From positions 1 to 5,703 of the forward strand of contig JBKECA010000166.1 in assembly GCA_047973435.1 (NCBI GenBank): 5,703 bases of DNA, given 5' to 3'. Below the pieces are notes generated by a model. That model was not told the origin of the DNA and did not search any database. It saw only the letters and a program-made list of their open reading frames with translations. This document shows, in pieces, positions 1 to 5,477 of this stretch; within the stretch, counting starts at the first letter, position 1; each line of letters begins with the position of its first letter. Position numbers and translations under genes: made by a program. This DNA is from JBKECA01 sp047973435 (GTDB taxonomy: Bacteria > Planctomycetota > Planctomycetia > Planctomycetales > Planctomycetaceae).

Positions 1-1491
1 GAGTACCACCACGTCGGTAAGATTGGCACCACGGGCCCGCATCTCGCCGAATGCCGCGTGACCCGGCGTGTCGACAAAGGTAATCTTCTGGCCGTTGTGC
101 TCGACCTGATACGCAGCGATATGCTGGGTAATGCCTCCCGCTTCGCCCGCCGCCACGTTCGCCGCGCGTATCCGGTCCACCAAAGTCGTCTTACCGTGGT
201 CGACGTGCCCCAGAACCGTCACAATCGGAGGACGCGGATACGACTCGACACCCATCTCTTCGGCGGTCGTCGCCAGTCGCGCGGCGAGGATATCCTCCAC
301 CGTTTCCGACTGGACGATATCGATGTCGACCCCCAGCTCCATGCCGATTTCCAGCCCCAGCGTGTCGTCGATGACGTCATTGATCGTCATCATCTGACCG
401 GTGCGGAACAGGGCGCCGAGGACTTCTTTGGAAGTCCGGCCGATCGCTTCGCAATAGTCGCGAATCATGATCGGGAAACTAACCGCAGCTTCTGTCTTGC
501 GGTTTGCGGGGGTCCCGCCCCGACGTTGCCGACGGACGTGACCGCGGCTCGTCGAAATCGAATCGTCGTCATCGTCGCCCCGCGAACGACCCTTCTTTTT
601 GCGGCGCTGCCGCATGTCGTCGAGCGTGAGTCCGCTGCGCCCCTTCTTGCGGCCGGTGGCGTCTTCTTCCGCCTCGGCCTGTTCGTGCTCGACTTTCTTT
701 TTCTTGATGAAGTCTGAAAGCTTCGTCCCCTTCAACACGTCCGACGGGATACGAACTTCCGGCTTTTGAGCGGGGCCGTCCGCTGACTTGGCTGTCGGCG
801 ACGGCGGCTTGAAGTTGGGCAACGCCACGTTCGGCAACGCGGTCGTCTTCTTGACCGGCTTGTCCTTCTTGCGAAGTCCCGCTCCCAGATCGCGAATCGA
901 CCCACGGGCCTTCATGTCCCCCATCTGCATGGGGCTATGCCCCGCCGGGGCAACGTAATCCGCACGGGACAGCGGCGCAGGGCGAGTCGACTCCGGCTGC
1001 GCCTGCGGTTCCGCTGGGGCGGGGGGTGGTTCAGTTTCCGACGGCGTCTCCTCCGGCAATTCGGCGACGACTTCGGGCTCCACCTCGGGTTCGACGACCG
1101 GATCTTCCGGCTCCGGCGTCTCTTCGACGACGATCTCCTCCTCCATTGGCGGAACATCGGCAACGTCCGGCTCGACGACATCGTCCTCGCCTTTACCGCG
1201 ACGCCCTCGCAGGGTGCCACCAAGGGGGCCGAGCGGCTTGATGTTCCGAACCTTCCCCAGCCGGTCGGCCGCGACCTCTTCGCGAACCGGCGCAAGTGTG
1301 TTCACAGCAGGAGCAGCGGGCTGCCCTTGGGGGGCCTGTTTCAGGTGCTCCAACAGCATGTCGCGCTCGGCCTCGGTGATGCTCGCCAGGGGCGAGTTCT
1401 TCACGTCGAGGCCGGCGTCAGCGCAATGCTGGATCAGGACTTTGCTGTCCATGTCCAGCTCTTTGGCCAGCGTAAAAATCCGAACCTTCAA
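1..1491 (-). CDS. infB: Translation initiation factor IF-2 (5' 497 codons; C-terminal part outside the window)
   Basis: IF-2 is the GTPase that brings initiator fMet-tRNA to the 30S subunit and drives subunit joining in the cytoplasm. My reading of the minus strand gives an IF2_N domain (residues 1 to about 50, beginning KVRIFTLAKEL), then a long low-complexity linker. The linker is acidic and proline-rich at about 100-165 and has lysine/arginine clusters at about 258-313. A second IF2_N-like domain spans about 338-395 (begins FPIMIRDYCEAIGR), and the GTPase domain follows. G1 is GHVDHGKT (428-435), G2 is GGITQHIAAY (452-461, Thr455), and G3 is DTPGHAAF (474-481). The G4 motif and domains II-IV lie beyond position 1. 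The start is TTG at 1491: an in-frame TAG lies four codons upstream (1501-1503), and the next ATG (1452) would remove the conserved first residues. The gene lies 90 bp downstream of nusA and is probably co-transcribed with it. The identification is firm. Confidence 0.97.
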   Translation of the reverse strand, partial: MKVRIFTLAKELDMDSKVLIQHCADAGLDVKNSPLASITEAERDMLLEHLKQAPQGQPAAPAVNTLAPVREEVAADRLGKVRNIKPLGPLGGTLRGRRGKGEDDVVEPDVADVPPMEEEIVVEETPEPEDPVVEPEVEPEVVAELPEETPSETEPPPAPAEPQAQPESTRPAPLSRADYVAPAGHSPMQMGDMKARGSIRDLGAGLRKKDKPVKKTTALPNVALPNFKPPSPTAKSADGPAQKPEVRIPSDVLKGTKLSDFIKKKKVEHEQAEAEEDATGRKKGRSGLTLDDMRQRRKKKGRSRGDDDDDSISTSRGHVRRQRRGGTPANRKTEAAVSFPIMIRDYCEAIGRTSKEVLGALFRTGQMMTINDVIDDTLGLEIGMELGVDIDIVQSETVEDILAARLATTAEEMGVESYPRPPIVTVLGHVDHGKTTLVDRIRAANVAAGEAGGITQHIAAYQVEHNGQKITFVDTPGHAAFGEMRARGANLTDVVVL

Positions 1492-1502
1492 GCCGCTCTC
1501 CT
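1489..1502 (-). promoter_or_regulatory. infB ribosome binding site with TTG start codon
   Basis: On the minus strand AGGAG (1498-1502) is followed by a 6-nt spacer and then TTG (1489-1491). An in-frame TAG (1501-1503) overlaps the Shine-Dalgarno sequence, so no start further upstream can be used. This fixes TTG as the start and means infB has a strong Shine-Dalgarno site paired with a weak start codon. Confidence 0.8.
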
Positions 1503-1531
1503 ATTCGCTCGTGGGAACCCTGACTCGTGCC

Positions 1532-1562
1532 GCAGCGGGTAGAGGCCTCCACACGCCGCTGC
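1532..1562 (-). other. Hairpin in the nusA-infB spacer
   Basis: The 90-bp gap between the nusA stop and the infB start contains a perfect 7-bp inverted repeat: GCAGCGG (1556-1562 on the minus strand) pairs with CCGCTGC (1532-1538). The 17-nt loop carries the self-complementary GAGGCCTC. No T run follows, so this is not an intrinsic terminator. It also does not cover the infB ribosome site. It could be an mRNA processing or stability element, or chance. Confidence 0.35.
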
Positions 1563-1581
1563 AATTCGAGCCTCAAACTCG

Positions 1582-3132
1582 CTACTCCGCCGCGTCTTCG
1601 ACGCGAACCTCCTCCACCTGACCTGCTTCGTCTGAAATCTCTGTCGACGCAGCTTCCGCCCCAGTAGACGATTTTCTGTCCGCCTCGCCGTCAGCACTGT
1701 CATCAACACCAGCACTGCCATCAACAGTGGCCGCCTCGTCAGTGACCGTGTCCGCCGCCTCGGCAACCTCACCAGCCACCCCAGTCGCGTCAGTCGACTC
1801 TGGCCCATCAGTCGCCTCAGACTCACCAACTGCCCCGGCCTCGCCGTCTACTGCAGGCACCTCGCCTTCCTCACCTTCCGGCTTCACCTCAGCATGCAGT
1901 GTTGCATCAATCTCAGCGGCCTTGGCTTCCGCCTGACGCACTTCGCGTTCCAGTGTCTTGCGGCGCTGTTGTTCCTGCTCCATTCGTTCGCTCTCGACGT
2001 CCGCATGGGCGACGATTTCGTCGACTTCCGCTTCACCCAGGCCGCCCATCTCCATCAGCTGATCCGGCTCTATAACCGACAGGTCATCAAAGCTGAAAAA
2101 ACCTTGCGAAACCAGCATTTCCGCCAGTTCCTCGGTAATGTGCGGCACTTGCGAGAACGCGCGCACCGAGTTGTCCAGCTGCTCGTCCAGTTCCTCGCGG
2201 GTCATCACTTCAATGTCCCAGCCAACGAGCTTGGACGCCAAACGGACGTTTTGGCCCTTCTTGCCTATTGCCAGCGACAGTTGATCTTCTCGCACCAGCA
2301 CAATCACGCGGCCAAGCATCGGACAGAGAATGACATCCTCGACCTCCGCCGGTTGCAACGCATTCGGAATGAGCACCTGCAGTGAGTCGTTCCAGCGGAC
2401 GATATCAATCCGCTCGCCCGCCAGTTCGTCGACAATACTCTTGATTCGCGAGCCGCGAACACCGACACAGGCGCCGACACAATCGATGCTGTTGTCGTAG
2501 GAAGAGACCGCCACCTTGCTCCGGTAGCCCGACTCCCGCGCCAATGAGCGCACCTGAATCAGGCCCTCGGCGACTTCGGGAATTTCGACCTCGAACAACC
2601 GACGAACCAGTTCCGGATGACTGCGAGACAGGATAATTTTAACGCGAGTCCCCTGCTTACGGACTTCGAGCACGATGCATCGCATCCGCTCGCCAACCTT
2701 GTGGACCTCGCCGGGAATCTGTTCGCTGCGGGGGAGCAGACCTTCGACCTTTCCCAGGCTGACCGTCGCCACACCGTGATCGACTCGCGTGATCACCCCA
2801 TTGACCATCTGCGACCGCTGCTCTTCAAACTCCTCAAACAGCGAGTCACGCTCCGCCTCGCGGATCTTCTGAATCATCACCTGCTTGGCCGTCTGAGCCG
2901 CGATTCGCCCCAGACGATCCAATGCCTCTGTCGGAATTTCTTCACCCTCATGCTTGACAGAAGGTTGACCCGATTTGCGGTCGATCAAAACAACCAGATC
3001 CGCCTCTTCTCCGTATTCCTTGCGCGCAGCGGACAGAATGGCCTGTTCGATACCTTCGAACACAACCTCTTTATTGATCTTTTTGTCGCGGCTGATGCTG
3101 TCCGCGATGCGGAGGACTTCGGAGGCGTTCAT
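1582..3132 (-). CDS. nusA: Transcription termination/antitermination protein NusA
   Basis: NusA binds RNA polymerase and nascent RNA, and modulates pausing, intrinsic termination and antitermination. The 516-residue product shows the full core in order. The N-terminal polymerase-binding domain is at about 1-105 (MNASEVLRIADSISRDKKI fits the family N-terminus). S1 is at about 107-171, with GLLPRSEQIPGE at 131-142. KH1 has its GxxG as GVRG (224-227), and KH2 has it as GKKG (290-293) within LAIGKKGQNVRLASKL. A helix-hairpin-helix segment at about 330-376 is followed by a charged, probably coiled stretch (378-410). The last 105 or so residues are a low-complexity Glu/Asp/Ala/Ser/Thr tail. The ATG at 3132 matches the family start, but only a weak GAG-type ribosome site precedes it. 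infB follows after 90 bp. rimP, the usual upstream neighbour, is absent, and a 468-bp leader region and a TPR gene are there instead. Confidence 0.97.
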   Translation of the reverse strand: MNASEVLRIADSISRDKKINKEVVFEGIEQAILSAARKEYGEEADLVVLIDRKSGQPSVKHEGEEIPTEALDRLGRIAAQTAKQVMIQKIREAERDSLFEEFEEQRSQMVNGVITRVDHGVATVSLGKVEGLLPRSEQIPGEVHKVGERMRCIVLEVRKQGTRVKIILSRSHPELVRRLFEVEIPEVAEGLIQVRSLARESGYRSKVAVSSYDNSIDCVGACVGVRGSRIKSIVDELAGERIDIVRWNDSLQVLIPNALQPAEVEDVILCPMLGRVIVLVREDQLSLAIGKKGQNVRLASKLVGWDIEVMTREELDEQLDNSVRAFSQVPHITEELAEMLVSQGFFSFDDLSVIEPDQLMEMGGLGEAEVDEIVAHADVESERMEQEQQRRKTLEREVRQAEAKAAEIDATLHAEVKPEGEEGEVPAVDGEAGAVGESEATDGPESTDATGVAGEVAEAADTVTDEAATVDGSAGVDDSADGEADRKSSTGAEAASTEISDEAGQVEEVRVEDAAE

Positions 3133-3498
3133 CGCTCGATTCGACCGGCCACAAAAGTAAAAAAAAGAGCGGGATGCAATCCCACTCTGTGTCCGCCGAA
3201 CTCTAATGAGTACGGCTTACCGCGACGATCGGTGACTGCACGCGCAGCCGCCCGATCCTGGATCGCGGGCATCGAATTGACACACGGGAAACGCTTACAT
3301 GAGGTTCCTCACGAATCGTTTCAGGCCAAGGATGACGATTTCCAACGACATCCGCGATCCTGCACAGACAAAACTCCAACGACAAAGCCCCTTCCGGTGG
3401 GCGAAAAAAACGCTCACCTCTCCCGATGACCGGAAAAGAGGCTGAGTCTGCGTCACCGTCGATGGCAACGCTGATTCAACGCGGAGTCCCTTCTGTCT
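3133..3498 (-). promoter_or_regulatory. Long structured 5' leader of nusA
   Basis: This gene-free stretch separates the predicted transcription start (about 3498) from the nusA ATG. Read as RNA it offers several helices. UCUUUUCCG pairs with CGGGAGAGG around a 5-nt loop (about 3419-3441, three G-U pairs). A competing helix of about 11 bp pairs bases 3429-3439 with 3388-3398. GGUGAGCG and CGCCCACC enclose a U7 loop (3396-3418, one mismatch). CCGCGATCC and GGATCGCGG form a 9-bp long-range pairing (3352-3360 with 3260-3268). GCCG-ACTC/GAGT-CGGC makes a hairpin with one T-T mismatch (3195-3216), and the terminator follows. I recognise no known riboswitch class. The 60-codon open frame in it looks like chance. 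Confidence 0.45.
3159..3188 (-). terminator. Intrinsic terminator/attenuator immediately before nusA
   Basis: On the minus strand AGAGTGGGAT (3179-3188) pairs with ATCCCGCTCT (3166-3175), giving a 10-bp stem with one G-U pair and a TGC loop. The stem runs into eight consecutive Ts (3159-3166), the first T being the last stem base. This is a textbook rho-independent terminator in the same direction as nusA. It lies 26 nt from the nusA ATG and about 310 nt downstream of the predicted promoter, so it sits in the nusA leader. It could end read-through from the TPR gene. However, too little room remains after it for a separate complete nusA promoter, so attenuation is the simpler reading. Confidence 0.75.
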
Positions 3499-3504
3499 CG
3501 CCGC

Positions 3505-3533
3505 AGAATAGGTCTGGTCCGACGCACTGTCAA
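3505..3533 (-). promoter_or_regulatory. Sigma70-type promoter, probably for nusA-infB
   Basis: The minus strand has a perfect -35 box TTGACA (3528-3533), a 17-bp spacer, and the -10 box TATTCT (3505-3510, 4 of 6 consensus bases). This is the best promoter match I found on the minus strand between the TPR gene and nusA. It lies 67 bp beyond the TPR stop and predicts a start near 3498. The promoter call is by consensus only. Confidence 0.65.
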
Positions 3534-3600
3534 GCGGCGGAATCGCAATGAGATCAGCTTTCCCTAGTGCGTCCCGCTCTCAGAAGGACTCTTGCGCGGC

Positions 3601-5061
3601 CTACTGCGGTGCAAACTGCTTGCTCGCGTACATCGCTCCCCGGAAGGCAGCCAGATGGCGCTGTCGCGTCGTCAACGCCTTCTCAAAAAACTTGCTCGCC
3701 TCTTCCGGCTTGTTGCGAGACGCATACCGTAAACCAACGAAGTAGTTAGCTTCGCACTCCTGCATCGACTTCGTTTGGGGTGTGGAGTTGTCGATCGACG
3801 CAAACACCACATCTTCGTTTACCTTACCCATCAGCAGCAATGTCAGGATGTCAAACCAGCTCCGTTGATCTTCAGGCTTTCGCTCGATCGCACCAAATTC
3901 CGATACGGCCTGATCTCGTTGCTCGGAAAAAACCATCGCGGTGTAGCGCCATGGCGCCAGGAACGGAATGCTCGGGTCCAGCTGCATCGCCCGATCAAAT
4001 TCCTGGCGGGCGGCGGGATAGTTGCGATCGTAGAAGTGAGCGAATCCCAGATCGAAATGGGCCTGAGCGACATCCGGCGTCAGCTGGGCGACCGTCTGCA
4101 AATCCTGAATCGCTCCGGCGATCTGCCCCAGGTTGATGCGTGCAGCCGCTCGCAGATTGAAGGCCGTTGGCTGCCGAGGATCGAGTTCCAGCGACTTGGT
4201 CAGGTCGACCTCGGCGGCGGAATACTTCTCCTGCAGAATCTCCACATAACCGCGGTTTGTCAGGGCCGGCACGTAATTCGCGTCCAGTTCAATCGCTTTA
4301 CTGAAGTCCCGGATGGCTTCGTCAAAACGCAGTTGCTGCTGCAGAAACGACCCACGGTTGTTGAAAACGATCGGCTGGTCGGGAATCGCTGCGATTGTCG
4401 CATCAAACTGCGCCTCCGCTGCCTGGGCGTTCCCCTCTCCAAGCACCAGATTGCAAAGCGCCGTCTGCGAGGCCAGATGCTTGGGGGCCAGTTGAATGGC
4501 TTTCTGCAGATCCTGCTTGGCAGCCGCATTGTCCCCCAGTTGAGTGTCGAGCAAGCTACGCTGAAAGTAGATATTGGCCTGCTGCTCGGTGTTGGCCTTG
4601 TTCATGGACAACACCTTGTCCGCCACTTCCCGACCCGAGCTGGAATGCTCCGGACGTCCCTCCACTATCGCCAGTCGCGACATGCCGTACAGATACGGCA
4701 GGTAGTAGTCGACGTTGAACTCCTGCGCCAACGCCGCACGGGCATCTGAGATGCCAGACCGCACCATCGCGGCATCGTTGGTTGCGGTGCCCAATTCCAC
4801 TCGGGCACTCCCCCGCAGATACAATGCCACATGGTCCTTCGGATTCTCCGTCAGAACCTGATTCAGCAATTGCTCGGCCCGCGCGTGATCACCCACGCGA
4901 TAGGCCTCGTCCGCCTGATTCTTCAACTCCTCACGACGCTCAGCGGCGGGATCGGCTGCAGGAGTGGACGTGGTCTGGGCCGGAAGTGACGAGACCGACA
5001 AGACCCCGCAGGCCATGAGACAAAACAAGTAACGCGAAAGCGACTTCAGCACAGTGTGCAT
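3601..5061 (-). CDS. Exported TPR-repeat protein of unknown role
   Basis: The 486-residue product (from ATG 5061) begins with a basic then hydrophobic segment (LKSLSRYLFCLMACGVLSV) that ends near SSLPA-Q around residue 28, which resembles a Sec signal peptide. A proline/alanine-rich linker follows, then tetratricopeptide repeats at about 44-77, 159-192, 228-261, 262-295, 296-329 and 330-363, and a last degenerate one at about 435-468. Typical repeat signatures are FNNRGSFLQQQLRFDEAIRDF and ALTNRGYVEILQEKYSAAEVDL. Such repeats make superhelical scaffolds for protein binding. No catalytic domain is visible. The C-terminal part loosely recalls NlpI-like periplasmic TPR proteins. The start is uncertain. 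A TTG lies at 5079. The ATG at 5061 directly abuts AAAGG, too close for a ribosome site. A GTG at 5052 has AAAGG at a 9-nt spacing and keeps the signal peptide. The partner and process are unknown. Confidence 0.88.
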   Translation of the reverse strand: MHTVLKSLSRYLFCLMACGVLSVSSLPAQTTSTPAADPAAERREELKNQADEAYRVGDHARAEQLLNQVLTENPKDHVALYLRGSARVELGTATNDAAMVRSGISDARAALAQEFNVDYYLPYLYGMSRLAIVEGRPEHSSSGREVADKVLSMNKANTEQQANIYFQRSLLDTQLGDNAAAKQDLQKAIQLAPKHLASQTALCNLVLGEGNAQAAEAQFDATIAAIPDQPIVFNNRGSFLQQQLRFDEAIRDFSKAIELDANYVPALTNRGYVEILQEKYSAAEVDLTKSLELDPRQPTAFNLRAAARINLGQIAGAIQDLQTVAQLTPDVAQAHFDLGFAHFYDRNYPAARQEFDRAMQLDPSIPFLAPWRYTAMVFSEQRDQAVSEFGAIERKPEDQRSWFDILTLLLMGKVNEDVVFASIDNSTPQTKSMQECEANYFVGLRYASRNKPEEASKFFEKALTTRQRHLAAFRGAMYASKQFAPQ

Positions 5062-5177
5062 CCTTTGATTCGATTGCAAAGACCCGCCGGCGCGGCGGTT
5101 CAGGATTCCGTATCAGCAGCCTCAATACGATGCCCGAGTCGCCGCCAGAATGCAAATGTGCGACAGGCAGGCGATCT

Positions 5178-5186
5178 GGGGGGGGG
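5178..5186 (+). repeat. Run of nine G residues in the divergent intergenic region
   Basis: Nine consecutive Gs lie 117 bp upstream of the TPR gene ATG and 93 bp upstream of the small plus-strand ORF. More G triplets follow on the same strand at about 5206, 5216 and 5232, making the stretch 5178-5234 unusually G-rich. It may be slippage-prone or fold into a quadruplex, or it may simply be compositional. No clear promoter was found in this region for either flanking gene. Confidence 0.6.
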
Positions 5187-5268
5187 TGTGCTGCTGGAAA
5201 GTTGGTGGGAACTTTGGGAGTGTGTGTTGGCGGGCGATTCATCAATGGAACTCGATGAGCTTGCCCAG

Positions 5269-5282
5269 GGAGGGATGTCATG
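5269..5282 (+). promoter_or_regulatory. Ribosome binding site of the small plus-strand ORF
   Basis: GGAGG (5269-5273) precedes the ATG at 5280 with a 6-nt spacer. In the same frame a TGA at 5256-5258 closes the reading frame upstream, so ATG 5280 is the only sensible start. The overlapping ATG at 5275 is in another frame and too close to the site. Confidence 0.6.
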
Positions 5283-5438
5283 GTCGAGATCGTGCTGACG
5301 GCGGAGCAGGAACTGGAAGCGGCCCGGATTGAGGACATTCTGAAGGCCAAGGCCGCGGCTGAGATCAAGTACGTTGCAAGGCTGCTGGCCTCGAAGTCCA
5401 ACCGGGAGCTGCTGCATTGGTATCTACACATCTCTTGA
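5280..5438 (+). CDS. Small 52-residue hypothetical protein, possibly a truncated gene remnant
   Basis: The frame encodes MVEIVLTAEQELEAARIEDI, an Ala/Leu/Lys/Glu-rich helical middle, and a short tail ending NRELLHWYLHIS. I do not recognise a defined family. Support for coding is the strong GGAGG site at ideal spacing, G/C-ending codons through about codon 47, and an amphipathic helix-like protein pattern. The last seven codons lose this codon bias, just before a REP element and a transposase gene. This suggests the frame was cut by rearrangement and ends in foreign sequence. The segment VARLLASKSNRELL loosely recalls N-terminal parts of longer transposon-associated proteins in planctomycetes, but this is memory-based and weak. 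It could also be a genuine small protein or a fortuitous ORF. Confidence 0.45.
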   Translation: MVEIVLTAEQELEAARIEDILKAKAAAEIKYVARLLASKSNRELLHWYLHIS

Positions 5439-5445
5439 TAGCCAA

Positions 5446-5470
5446 GTAGGTCAGGCACCCCGTGCCTGAC
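5446..5470 (+). repeat. REP element: GTAG head plus perfect hairpin
   Basis: GTAG (5446-5449) directly precedes a perfect inverted repeat with arms GTCAGGCAC (5450-5458) and GTGCCTGAC (5462-5470) around a CCC loop. A GTAG-type tetranucleotide at the foot of a short GC-rich hairpin is the known architecture of bacterial REP sequences handled by RAYT transposases. The element lies 7 bp beyond the stop codon of exactly such a transposase. No T run follows on either strand, so it is not a standard intrinsic terminator, though the hairpin could protect the transposase mRNA 3' end. Confidence 0.8.
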
Positions 5471-5477
5471 ATCGCCG

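Noticed and set aside
58..1542. Plus-strand open frames opposite infB (58-717, 937-1542 and shorter ones)
   Set aside because: They are antisense to a confidently identified infB, have arginine-rich low-complexity products, and match no recognisable domain.
3277..3302. TTGACA on the plus strand in the nusA leader
   Set aside because: The nearest -10-like sequence is only about 12 bp away and no plus-strand gene follows.
3203..3385. A 60-codon minus-strand frame in the nusA leader
   Set aside because: It needs an alternative start, has no ribosome site, and its sequence is rich in Arg/Ser/Cys with no coding signature. It is more likely structured leader RNA.
2617..3429. A 270-codon plus-strand frame opposite nusA and its leader
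   Set aside because: It is antisense to conserved NusA coding sequence, no domain is visible, and there is no good start context. The length reflects codon bias on the other strand.
3946..3957. Perfect 12-bp palindrome GCGCCATGGCGC
   Set aside because: It is inside TPR coding sequence. About one such palindrome is expected by chance in a window this size.
3775..4749. A 324-codon plus-strand frame opposite the TPR gene
   Set aside because: The minus-strand product has regular TPR repeats and a signal peptide. This product has neither domains nor plausible composition.
4990..5010. Possible lipobox (LMAC) in the TPR protein leader
   Set aside because: Met at the second position is atypical and the hydrophobic stretch continues beyond the Cys, so a normal Sec signal peptide fits better.
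5214..5242. Possible plus-strand promoter TTGGGA-17 bp-ATTCAT before the small ORF
   Set aside because: Only 4 of 6 and 3 of 6 consensus matches in a G/T-rich stretch, which is not distinguishable from chance.
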